Shown here: positions 1 to 10,720 of the stretch, piece by piece
Layout: each line of letters starts with the position of its first letter
Numbering within the stretch: position 1 is the first letter of the stretch
Assembly (NCBI GenBank): GCA_030248225.1
Contig: JASANE010012370.1
Coordinates: 1 to 64,000 of the forward strand
Length of the DNA: 64,000 nt
Direction of reading: 5' to 3'
DNA from: Trileptium ribeirensis
Lineage: Eukaryota; Nematoda; Enoplea; Enoplida; Thoracostomopsidae
Position numbers and translations under genes: made by a program
The notes under the pieces: generated by a model
Seen by the model: the letters and a program-made list of their open reading frames with translations, nothing else
Told to the model about the DNA's origin: nothing
Databases searched by the model: none

Positions 1-99
1 GATCGAAGGCCCTGACAAAGACGATTGTCGATGGATGGAGCTAGCACCTTCAAGCGTGCGAAATAATCGATTGACGATTGAATAGAAGTCAGGTGAACA

Positions 100-470
100 A
101 GAAATTGGGAAATTGCAAATCGGGAGAAGGGGAATACGAGAAATCGGGAAGCCGGAAATAAGCAAAACGAAAAATCGCGAAAATGAGAATGTATAAAAAT
201 CGGAAACTGGGGAAACGGGAATTTCCGGATCTTGACTTTCTTGCTTTCCAAGGTTCATATTTCCCATTTTGAGAACTTCCCTGTTTTCCGACATTTTTCC
301 ATTTCCCAATACAATGATTTCTCGACAGTTTCGTGTTTCAGCAATTCCCCATTTTCGTACTTCAGTATTTCCAAATATTATGTCGTTTCGATACTTTAGC
401 TGTTTTCCAGTATTACCGTTTTCCGAGATCCTTTGTTTAACCAGTTTTCCTATTACAAATATATAGGCCT
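100..470. repeat. Bipolar GGAAA / TTTCC-rich tract
   Basis: Positions about 100-232 are purine-rich, with many short variants of GGGAAA, CGGAAA and GAAATCGGG. Positions about 238-450 are pyrimidine-rich, with the complementary words (TTTCCG, TTTCCC, TTTTCC). The strand switch lies near GGAATTTCCGG at about 220-230. The two halves could therefore fold back imperfectly on each other. The 65-codon frame over the right half (269-466) is low-complexity and does not look coding. The tract may be a decayed palindromic mobile element; no terminal repeat or target duplication could be defined. Confidence 0.4.
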
Positions 471-3400
471 AGGGGTTGGCTCTTCCCAGGGGCCGTGTAA
501 TCTCGGTTTTGCATTTTATATTGTAACATCGAGCAATCGCGAAATGGACACGCTGACAGCTGTAAGGCTTTAATTTTATGCTGAAAATGTTACTTTAAAT
601 AACCAACTTTTATTTTAAATTTTAATAAAAGGTTTCAGGGGCTACCAGGGCGTCCCCACTTTTTAATGATGGACGGGAAAGCCATATTCACGTACAATAA
701 TTATTAAATAAATGCTAATTCTAATACCTGACCCTACTGTTTACAGCCTACCTCCGTTTTTGAAGATCTCTTGGGAATTTACAATTTATATCCTGCAGCA
801 AATAAATGTTCGGGCGTAGCGAGGCTCACATTTGTGAAATTGAAAGAACTGAATTATTATAATAGTCACAGCCATCAGTTTGTGGCATTTTTACTTTTAT
901 CAAACTGTTCATCCAAACGATTGCTCATCAGAAATTGTTGAATCCCCAGGTACATTTCTGATTAAAGCACACCTAAGCACAACTAAGTGAATGCATTTAG
1001 GAAAACTGATTTTAGTTGTTGGACGTTTGCTGCGAATCACCTAGGGCAAGTGCGCCCAAACAAGGCTATAGGAGTCTGATTATTGTTAGCCACAGTACAT
1101 ATGATTGTGCGGATATCTATTTTCTGTAGAGATGAACAATAGTATGTTACGTCCAATCTCTGTATTACACAATGACGAATGTGTTTCAAGATTACCCAAT
1201 TCGTCGCTCATTGCACACAACTGTGCTGTGCAAGAAACACATCCAATTTTGCTGACATTCGCTGGTTTTCTAAAGTATATAAAATTAGTTCCTTCGATTC
1301 AGCAAAATTAGGATGCAAAGCAGCAGAAACGGGGCACAATGAACAAAAAAATGGTCGTCAATCCGGGCCACGGGTATTTTCCATTACCGGAGACTGTGCA
1401 AACCAAACCTTTTAAGCCTTAGAACATACGGAAATTTCGTTGCAAGTCTGCCACATTGCTACAAAACGTTTTCTATTAAAAATGGTTTGCGGCACAGGGA
1501 GCTGTTGATCCGAAATTTTCTACGTTCACCTGTAAACAGTTTTGTAGTAATGGGCTGGTGTATGGTTAGCGAAGGCAACTGCAACGCAAACGATTCGAGC
1601 TCGAGTCATCGCGCCGGCTACAATTGTTTCAAAGGTTGGCGAAAGCGAAACACTCATGCATTAATGGGGCTAAACTTAAGTTTTAAAACTTGTGTTGTAA
1701 AGTTTGATCACAACCATAATATAATCAATCCTATCTGCGTGGATATATATGGTCACATTTCATACACGTATAAATAAATAACCGTAGTCTAAACGAGCGA
1801 TCGATTTAAATATAACCACGGGTAATTTTATTCAACAAGTTATCTATATACAGTATATACATACCAGGGCTAGTAAAACGTAGGCACACATGATATGACA
1901 CTAAGACCAGTATTATCCACCTTTGAGAAAGAGCAACCAATTTAAGCTGAGTCCTCATGGACAGGATAACCAGTGTTTCGGACCTTATAAGTCTTTGCTA
2001 AACCGCTGCATTTTATAACACAAACTACTCCTGTTCATACCAGCCATTTCAAAACAATATTTAGAATAAATAAACACATACAATAAACATTTATTTTTTT
2101 ACATATAATTAGTAATCAATTTGATGCTAATAGGAATTGGATTTCAGGCATTTGCCCCAAACTTTAATGTGTGAGTAAACATAACATAAGTAAATTGCGC
2201 CAACCATTCCATTTTGTAATTACCGATGTCGAATCGCAAAACCTTGATACGGAAGGCCTCCGGTTTTTTCGAAATGCCGAATTTCGTCCGAGTTTTCGCT
2301 AATCTAAAATTGTCGAAATAAAATTCAAGTGCCAGAAATTTGACCTTGTATTCGAACAGAATTTCGGCGTTTCAACTCGCAGAATTTCGGTTCCCTAATG
2401 CACGGTTGGGCACCGGAAAAAATGGCTTTTCCTACCCCCCCCCGAAAAAAATAAAAAGCTATTTCATTATTTTGGAGACGAAAATAGTTCGAAAACCGTT
2501 AGGCAACAAAATACTACGCCCATGAGCATTATTCACAACCATCTACACATCCTTTACATTTCATGCGTATGATTTATGTGGTAGAATTGGTATAACTATA
2601 CCTTTCAAGCATCAACTAATCTTAGCATAACTTGCTTCCTTCACCGCATCAGAAACTTTTTCCCGATGGCAAATTTAAAATAAGTAGGCGCGGTACTGAA
2701 TAGAGCCATGTGATTTGTATCGAGCATATGAAAGCAGTAAACTGGGCAGACACAGGCCCACAGGTGGATATGGTTGGTTACCTCTAAAGTCAGACCTCCC
2801 TCCAAGATAAACCAAAAACCTAAGGGTTACACCTCTTGGTGGTTGTCTACCACCATCCCACTTAATGCACCGGTCTGTTTACCTGTGATAGATACCCGTG
2901 GGCATGTATGACATTTTTACCACGAAGGGTCATAAACTAAATAGATCGACAGTTGGATCGTAGACTTAAATTACACTACTCTATTGTATTAATGCGCCTC
3001 CAGCACCACTTGGACGGAGGGCAGTTTGACACCAATTAGTAACTTTATACAACACTAAAAATATAATGTACTTTCACTTTTAATTATATTTTAATTCACC
3101 AAATAAAATTATACGCACTCCTATCGATATAGCCACCGTGTGCCCGTTGGAAATATCGACGTGCCGAGGCACTATGTGGCTGCAAATTCCATGTGACAAC
3201 ATTGCAGTTTTAGACCTTTTTCAGTAAGGCATTTACATTCAACATCGGGATTCAATTTCGCATAAAACTGTGTTTCCTGCTATTGTTCTAACAGGCTAAC
3301 AAGTAAAATGTTAATAGAAAAATTTGATTTTCCGTTTTTTCCGGAAAAAAACCAACCATACCCTAATCATTTATATTTGGATGATTTAGTGTTCGCGAAC

Positions 3401-5280
3401 AAATTTACTGAAAAAGTGACATCATAATCAAATCGATCCTATAGTCACGCTCTCGGTGTTCGTAAACAAACCCAGATGTTTTTTAATTCAAATCCGGCCA
3501 ATTTTAGATTTCATGAATTGAGGTAATTTTCTTGAACACTAAATGGCTAGATTTCAATCGCGAGCAGTCGTGTTTGCGACCAGTTTTACACCGAATTTCC
3601 ACTGACCAAAAAGCATAACAAATTTTTTTACGAGATTACAAAATATCGTGGTTGGTGGGGTCACCTTAAATGTACTCGTACATAAATGCGTTGAATTGCA
3701 CCCGACCTTATTAGATTAATACTAACGTCAGATCCGTACGACAAATTTTACGGCTACCATATATACTTTTCACGCCTCATGATCCGAGTGTGGTACACTA
3801 TAATTGTAATGCTTTATCGAATGACATCGCAGACAATGTGCACACTCCGTTATGCATCATTCACTTTAAGATGTGTGCCGCAGGGCCGGATTTTGTCAGA
3901 GCCTTCCACGCTGTAAACCGAAGCTTGCTTAGCCTCGATTAGCCAGTGTGAAATTTTTTGGGCCAAACCAGATCCTTATATTAGCTAATAGTAGAGGGCA
4001 GCTGAAAAGTTGTCACAAGTGCCACTGTGACAGACGGCATCAGCTCTAAAAAGTCATAATTATATGAAGGCCATGTAAAATCGTGAAAAAAGGGAATAGT
4101 TGATGCATATGGTTGTATATTTGTAAAACGCATTTCTAGTTACAATAACACAGTTTTAATGCCACAAGGAGAGTGTTTTATATAGCTAGCTGGTTGGCTT
4201 TTAGAAGGCGCATAAGCACAAACTTTGAAAATAGTGACATTTAATACCTATGTTTATGCGACATCCGTAGTATAAAACTAATCTTGCACTTTATGGGCCT
4301 TGAGCTAAATATTTCTGTGCGAGATAATCTACTAACACTAAACGTAATAAATATATTTTGAGCAGTGCGTTCCGTCAAACGCTGACGTATAAACGTATTT
4401 TATTTATGGATGGTCAGTTTGGCTGTGCGAACATACATGTTTTCGGCACGAGTCGGAATTAACCTGTACCTACCCGCGAGCTCAATTATAGGACTGTACC
4501 CGACCCCACGCACAGCTTTGTGTTACACAGGCACGACTCTGAAAATCTGAAAAAAGCAAATATATATAAATCATTTGTTGGTTTCATACGTACTCTTTAA
4601 TTTGGAAACATTTATTACTCCGGATATGGTTGTGGAATAACAGCGCTGAGCCAGTACTCTTTCTCAGCACCACGTCACATATGCTAATACATTCTCACGA
4701 TATCAAAAACACACATAAAGGTCTTGTATGCACGCATGACAATACAATTTCAAATAAAACATACGGCCATATATATTAATAAAATATTATATATACTAAG
4801 CAAAACCTGGAGAGTAAACAGCTGTACACATTCCAATTATATAAACATTGGGATTACATAATCGTTACGCGAGTATGTCACATCCTCAGTTGTGTACTCC
4901 AGAAGTAACATACTCCAGAATGGAAAACCGTTTGTATTGGGAAAATACGGCAAATCATCGTGCTTCATATTTTGTTCCCTTTCAATAATATGGCTAAAGC
5001 AATATGTTAGAAAAGTTTGAACAGTCTTCACACGCCCAGATTCATCAAAGATGAAAAATGCTTTGAAATTTTGATCAAAATTTGTTCCAAAGTTTTGACG
5101 GTTGAACGAACTTTAAATGAACTTAAAGTCTATCGTATCGCCAAAAATATTTTCTCGCAAATATTAGAAAATGAAACCTAAAAACCATCATCTGTTGCAT
5201 TAACCAATATATGTAAACCATGAAAAGTTGACCCAAAGCGTTATTTGTTAATGGCATAGTAGCCGCGAAAACACTGCAGC
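471..5280. other. Intergenic AT-rich DNA, no gene seen
   Basis: No open frame here has a recognisable domain, and all are short. Around 2215-2420 there are several copies of AATTTCGG/CCGAAATT words in both orientations, as in subterminal regions of some DNA transposons. Position 2720-3030 is a less AT-rich patch with short inverted motifs around a GGTGG/CCACC core (about 2850-2870). None of this could be tied to a family. Confidence 0.4.
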
Positions 5281-5284
5281 CGAT

Positions 5285-5420
5285 CCAATTCGACCTCTGT
5301 TCACATCAGAGATGAAGCTGGGCCAAATTGGTCACTATTTTGGCTGGGTAGCTGGGTCAGTCGGGGAACTTAGTCTCTGGGTCACCAACTCGGGGTGTCA
5401 CTGGGTTGTCGGTCGCGAAC
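5285..5420 (+). repeat. GGGTCA-rich dispersed repeat, copy 1
   Basis: The stretch is dominated by variants of CTGGGTCA and TGGGTCAC spaced by 10-20 bases. A related stretch lies at 7055-7150; its flank words (a CATCTCTG / CAGAGATG pair beside GACCCAG / CTGGGCC) are reversed relative to this one, so the copies look inverted. No coding content is apparent. Confidence 0.45.
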
Positions 5421-5502
5421 AGTTGCGCCTATGCCATAAAGGTGTAACCTTTCTTGTTTTCCTTTGCACACTTTGCTTTACGATATAACATTACATTACG
5501 TA

Positions 5503-5925
5503 CTAGTTCCCTTGGATGGGCGCTGTTACGATGGAAGATGCATTGCCCAGCCGTACGTAGCAGTTCCCATGGCAGGAAGCAGTTACCATAGCGGACATAG
5601 CACTTAACACGGATGTACGTACGTAGCAGATCCCTTGACTGAGCGCTATTACGATGGCAGATGCATTGCGCAGCCGTACGTTGCAGTTCTTTGACAGGGC
5701 GCTGTTACGATAGCAAATGCAAACCCAACTGCATATAGCAGTTCCCATGACTGGGCACAGCAACAACAGCCGACAGCATTTAACACAGCCGTACGCACGT
5801 AGCAGTTCCCTGTTAGCAGATGCATGAACATGAACAGCACTACGTAGCATTTGCCTTGACTGGGTGATATTCAATGGCAGACGCATTACGCAGCCGTACG
5901 AAGCAGTTCCCTGACTGGGTGATCG
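5503..5925. repeat. Degenerate ~60-bp tandem array
   Basis: About seven diverged units follow one another. Shared words are GCAGCCGTACG, GTAGCAGTTCCC, TTGACTGGGCGCTGTTACGATG and GCAGATGCATT. Unit length varies because some units have lost or gained segments. Open frames on the minus strand (127 and 63 codons) are by-products of the repetition. The array resumes at about 6575 after an intervening dispersed repeat. Confidence 0.7.
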
Positions 5926-5926
5926 C

Positions 5927-6560
5927 GGAGACCTCGGTTCAATTTTCGGAGTTCTTTCAAAAAATCCTTGACTTATGTTCAGCGTAAACAGAGGGGATAA
6001 ATATCAAAATACACCTATTATAATTTATCAGCGCCTTTGCAATGAAATAATTGTGTCCAACAGCCAGAGGAAAATAACACGTACCAGCTGGACTAGTAGA
6101 TTGATGGTTCTGAACACAGTTTACAAAATATTCTAACGAAAAAAATGAACTGAGTCCACTCACCAGAACCAGATGGCCCTGGGCAGTGTTGAGCGGAGCA
6201 AAGGGTCGTCAGGCGCAATTTTAACTTCTTTGGTACAGTAGCTGTATTGGTTTGCAGACAATAGTTTCCCAACCCATTTACCGAATTCCGATGCTGCGAT
6301 TACACAGCATGGTGAAATAGAGGTGAAATGAGGTTTTGCCGCCAAAAACATGCAATTAGTCGCGTTACTACATGCGAAAAATCAATTGTAGCAGTAATAC
6401 TTATATTTTTGATTCGGCAGTAGAAGTAGAGAACATGGTGCACGATGCAATAAAAAATTAAAAAAACACTGGAAATTTTTTCCGGGTGTGTTATGACTTT
6501 CGTGGTTGTTCGACGTCGTTTTGGCCGTTTAGGGCTTTTTGGCATTTGGGGTTTTTCGGG
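5927..6560 (+). repeat. Dispersed repeat, matches 32.85-33.45 kb
   Basis: This stretch aligns along most of its length, in the same orientation, with 32855-33450. Shared words include GAGACCTCGG, AATATCAAAATACACCTATTATAA, GCTGGACTAGTAGATTGATGG, CCACTCACCAGAACCAGATGG and AGAGGTGAAATGAGGTTTTG (each given in part). It sits inside the ~60-bp tandem array, whose units occur on both sides, so it probably inserted there. No terminal inverted repeat or protein domain was found, so the class is unknown. Confidence 0.6.
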
Positions 6561-6574
6561 GCTGCGGCCACACA

Positions 6575-6725
6575 GGATAGCAGATGCATTACGTAGGAGT
6601 ACATCCCTTGGCTGGGCTCAGTTCCGATAGCCGACATGGTGTTTAACGCAGCCGCACTTGACAAATCTCTTGACTGGGCACTATAGTAGCCGACGTAACA
6701 TTACGCAGCCGTACACATCTAACAC
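6575..6725. repeat. Continuation of ~60-bp tandem array
   Basis: Two to three further diverged units of the array at 5503-5925 appear here (GCAGATGCATTACG, CTTGACTGGGCAC, ACGCAGCCGTACAC). Their position beyond the dispersed repeat at 5927-6560 supports insertion of that repeat into an existing array. Confidence 0.55.
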
Positions 6726-7054
6726 CGCATCGTAACTACAAAAGATATACTTAATTTCCATCATGTCTTTGATTTACATTCTCTAGTTAATGTCGCTGAC
6801 ACTATTTCAATCAAACAGAATCGTTCTAAAAATTCTGATTTTAACACTTTTATGGCCATACTCAGCAGACGTTCGGCTGGGTTCTTGGGCGGTGGGCTGT
6901 GAGTGGATCACCCCATCGTGCTACAGCCTGGGCAGTGCTACATCGCTGGCAAAAAATCCACACCGTATGCGGAAGAAAAATAGGGTATACGATAGCCATA
7001 CTGCCCACATTGCCCATCATAATTTCGGAATGAAGATGAAAGATACCAAACATA

Positions 7055-7150
7055 GGACTGGGTCAAATGGGTCACAATTTCGGCCGGGTCACTGGGTCAC
7101 ACCTTCCATGGGTCACCGGGTCATGAGACTGACCCAGTTCCATCTCTGGT
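7055..7150 (-). repeat. GGGTCA-rich dispersed repeat, copy 2
   Basis: Repeated GGGTCA(C/A) words occur as at 5285-5420, followed by GACCCAGTTCCATCTCTGGT, the inverted counterpart of the 5' flank of copy 1. It overlaps a 143-codon plus-strand frame (6790-7221) that shows no domain and looks non-coding. Confidence 0.4.
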
Positions 7151-7221
7151 TCACATTACATCAGATACAACCGAACCTACCGTACACGTATGTATGTAGA
7201 TGTACTTTTGATACTACATAA

Positions 7222-8325
7222 TCCGATTCTGTTCCAATATCTAATAAGTGGCTAAAATGCTCCAAAGCAGAAACCGAGTAAGCCTATTGAATGTGTATAT
7301 TTACCGAAAGCAATTACAAATACTTCTGAGCTTTTGTTTCCTATTTACGGTGCTAAACCAAATCGATTTGGGCTTTTATCATATTTAACACAGCTGGAAT
7401 TAAAATTGGTTTGCTCACAGATATCGTTTTCAATTTAGCTATTCCAAATTGGATTTGACCAAAATGTGATGCTACATTGGTTTCAATCGAGGTCGTTTTA
7501 GCTTTATATTGCGATCTATAAAGTATGAAATTGTACCCTTCTGCGAAGGACGTCGTATAGCAGTTTCCACATACGTGTAAGCCTTAATCATGGCTTGCAT
7601 ACACTGACCAATTTCTTCTGTTTTCTAGATACACAATGGAAAGAAGCTAATGCCTAGGTAAACTCGATATTTTTGACCAAACCCATGTATACGAACAGAC
7701 ATAGCTTCAGCTTCACAGACCAAGGTGGCGTGTTAACGTTCACAAAACAATTTATGACATTAAACAACATTGTTTTGCTCGTACTGAAGATCTCAATTCA
7801 ATAATTCGCAGATTAAAACCTCATTAGGTCATGTAATCTTTTCCAATGTTTGTAAAGTACTCAACATAGATGCGCTTCAAAATTATTGACTGAGCAGTAG
7901 ATAGTAATTATTTCTATCGCAATAAAATTTTTGTAGTAGTAATCATGCAGTAAATGTTTCCATAAGATGCCATTAATAATATGTTGCCATCTCCAGGTGC
8001 TTTAGTTCACAGATAATAGAAACTAGTAGCTCGCAAGCGAGGGTGATATAGAGCGAAAGTGGTTTCATTGTTTCAGTTATCATTTTGTCTAATCACATAT
8101 AAATACCAAGCTGTGTTTCATCTATATACCACCCTAAGACCTTTTGAATTCTAAACACATTGAGAATCCTAAAACCTCGTTGACCCTAATCCATGAAAAA
8201 CAACTGACAGTCCATCAAGTATATATGTGCTGGTCTCTAGCTAACCAAACCATCCTATTCCGCCTACCGGAAAACCTATAGAAAATTCTTGATAATCTGT
8301 ACGGTATACGTAGCCAAACGTGAAT
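7222..8325. other. Intergenic, no gene seen
   Basis: AT-rich sequence. No coding frame, tandem repeat or terminal inverted repeat was recognised. Confidence 0.4.
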
Positions 8326-8329
8326 ACAG

Positions 8330-8640
8330 ACTGTATTCTGGAAATCTGGTTCATTGATCCTAAACCCATTGAGACACCATGAAAAAACATGAAATATAAA
8401 CACTGAACTCTAAATAACCAAATTTTGTATTTAGCCGTCAGAAATACATGCCTATACATATAAACAAATCCAGCTGCCCTGCAGACAATATATGCATAAT
8501 CAGACAAATAAAAACAAAATACATTTTGGAAATCGGGTTCGTCGATCGTAAAACCCTTGAAACCAGATGAAAATGTATAATAGTCAAGTTAGACTCTAGA
8601 TAACAAAACCATCGTATTCAGCGTGCGTGGTAACCTAATA
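8330..8640 (+). repeat. Diverged direct repeat pair, ~187-bp spacing
   Basis: The segment at 8338-8440 recurs in diverged form at 8525-8625. Shared order: TGGAAATC(T/G)GGTTC, then TCGATC or TTGATC, CTAAACCC or GTAAAACCC, a GATGAAAA-like run, ACTCTA(A/G)ATAAC and TATT(T/C)AGC. Related words near 22640 (TGGATATCGAGTTC) suggest a dispersed element of which these are pieces. Confidence 0.5.
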
Positions 8641-8779
8641 GACATTCGTTGCAAAACAAACATGCCGAAATTTGAAAATATCTATTTCTGGCAAAGGATC
8701 GACGAGTCATATTCGTGCCCACAGCGGCACATAGAGTGCCCCGAGAGAAAGACGTAGTCAGTAAACTTGTAAATCTCGA

Positions 8780-9095
8780 TGAGCTGATTTTGCGATACAA
8801 AGCCTGTGTCGCGAGATACGGACTGCAAAAGACTGGTACCCGTATGGCGTAATTCGACAAAGAACCTTTAAAAACCTGTTTTTGCTATTTTGACCCCGAA
8901 GTTCGGGTCGGAGCTGTGCATGTTCAACTAAAGAGCACATCCTCATCAATTTTCGTATTGAACAAACAAAACATATGAAAATCTATCCAACCGACGATAA
9001 GTTATGAATGACAGAAAGGCAAAAAGAAATTTTCACAATTTTCCCTCTAGCGCACTCAGTGGAAACTCCGCTTACTTCGTCTCTATCAAACGGTA
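8780..9095 (+). repeat. Dispersed repeat, matches 22.74-23.00 kb
   Basis: Aligns in order with about 22740-23000. Shared words are CCTGTGTCGCG, TTTAAAAAC(C/T), TTTTGACCC, CATGTTCAACTAAA (or CATTCAACTAAA), GAAATTTTCACAAT and TAGCGC(A/C)CTCAGTGGAAAC. No protein domain is present, so it is probably an old non-autonomous mobile element. Confidence 0.55.
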
Positions 9096-9369
9096 CCAAT
9101 TAGATATCTAGTACAAAAGTGAAATAAAACTATAATATGTGCATAAATTATAATTGCACGTATTTCGTTATTCCAATTTTCACACAATTTAGAACATAGA
9201 GCAATATAGCATTCAAAAGAAAACCCAAGTGTAACAAAATAACAATTTTCAAGATTACTGTCGTAAGAAGTTTGAGTTTCCTAATTTCACACACGCCACT
9301 AGTTCATAATTTTGACGCCACTAGTTCATAATTTTGTACTCGTTTTAAGAAAACATTATGAAAGTGACG

Positions 9370-9720
9370 TTTCCCTACTTGAGCTGGACTCTCCATTCAC
9401 TGAAAATTTTGCCACGGGGCATTTTGCCAAGAGAAAAACGGTTAAGAATCCTGTCAGAAACACTACCAGAACGCTTTTGATAGAGATAAAAAGCGATTTT
9501 GAAGCAAATTTTGACAAAATTTGCGACATTTTTGGCTCCATAACAGAATTTTAGTACAAATTTTGTGTACTTTAGACCGATTGGAAACTAAAAAATTTTC
9601 CCCGAGGCGGTGAACCGAGGGGAGCCCAAAATTTTGCCTTGGAGAATGAACCGGGGGCACCTGTTTTGAACCAGGGGGAACCGAAAAATGCCAGCCCCCC
9701 CCCCAATTTGGAGAGCCCAG
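9370..9720 (+). repeat. Dispersed repeat with CCGGGGG/CCCCC blocks
   Basis: Contains internally repeated words (CAAAATTTTGCC, GAACCGGGGG or GAACCAGGGG) and ends in a C-run followed by AATTTGGAGA. An inverted copy of its outer parts lies at 23925-24045, where the same words occur in reverse order and complement. Frames over this region (9312-9554 plus, 9463-9843 minus) show no domain. Confidence 0.55.
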
Positions 9721-10084
9721 TTGAGATGATAAGATTGACAAATTTACGAATGATGAGATAAACTTTATTTTAAAATAAACTAATAAACATAATAAATTAC
9801 AAAAAGTGAGTGGATCAAATTGGGGTGATTTTAAAATTTGCATAAAATTAACTAATTAGCTAATTAGCATATACGACGAAGCTTTGGAACTTCAGAAATG
9901 TCGTATTCGTGGTCAGTGACGTCGAAAAGCCTGACTGCAATTAACTAATGTCCTCGAGGCCTATCTTTAATGTCCTCGAGGAGTAATAAACACCAGAATC
10001 GTAATCAGCACCGCGAAAATTACAAAAAGCACCTAAATAATAGCAGTGCAGTAATTATTCATCGAAAAATAAGCAATTTTTGTT

Positions 10085-10305
10085 TGAAAATGCTAAAAAT
10101 AGACTAACACGCTTAACTAATTAGTTACAATATAATTACCAATTAAATAAAACAGATTTTGACAAAAACTATATCTCTAGCACTAACAGATACTATGCCT
10201 TTCAAACTAAACAAAATTTAAAATCGGCCTAGTAGTTATTGAGGAGTTCGACAGACGGTGCCGAATTTACTTCACTCTGACGAAAACAAAAACGCTTCGC
10301 TCGCT
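10085..10305 (-). repeat. AAGCG-start dispersed repeat (minus copy)
   Basis: Read on the minus strand it starts GAGCGAAGCGTTTTT, then TTGAAAGGC and a stretch of TAATTAG / AGCTAATTAG words near its end. The same order occurs on the plus strand at 21180-21400 and 41491-41745. All copies share (A/G)AGCGAAG(C/T)GTTTTT, a CTGAACC or CTAGGCCGATTT word and TTTGAAAG(C/G). Class unknown. Confidence 0.55.
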
Positions 10306-10512
10306 AAGCTCAATTATGATCGCAATGTACCCAAGTACCAAAAGTGAGACTGCAATCACCTCAATGCTAACCCCGAGAAAAGCCACGGGCAAAGATAATT
10401 GTACAAAAACAGTTATCCTTGCTCGTTTCAGAAACGAATACTGGAACACTCGTTTGTGTTTATGTTCGTTTATAATCAAGCGAGAAAACGTTCGTTTGCT
10501 CATCTAGGGTTC

Positions 10513-10518
10513 TTTAAT
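10513..10518 (-). promoter_or_regulatory. Candidate poly(A) signal of the PIAS gene
   Basis: ATTAAA on the minus strand, about 200 bases after the PIAS stop codon. It is the common variant of AATAAA. No AATAAA was found closer, but a hexamer this short in AT-rich DNA is weak evidence. Confidence 0.25.
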
Positions 10519-10720
10519 GCACTTATTTTGGACTGTGACTGGGATAGCATACACTCGGTTAATATTTGCTGAAAAATACAATTCTTGATCAAATCAAACA
10601 GTAAGAAACGACAAACTGAGTCCTTAAAAACCAGTAAAAAATACTAGAATTTTTTCATCGCATAGTCCGACACTTTACACATCTTCGATCTATCACTAAT
10701 AACCAATGCGCCTTCAATAG

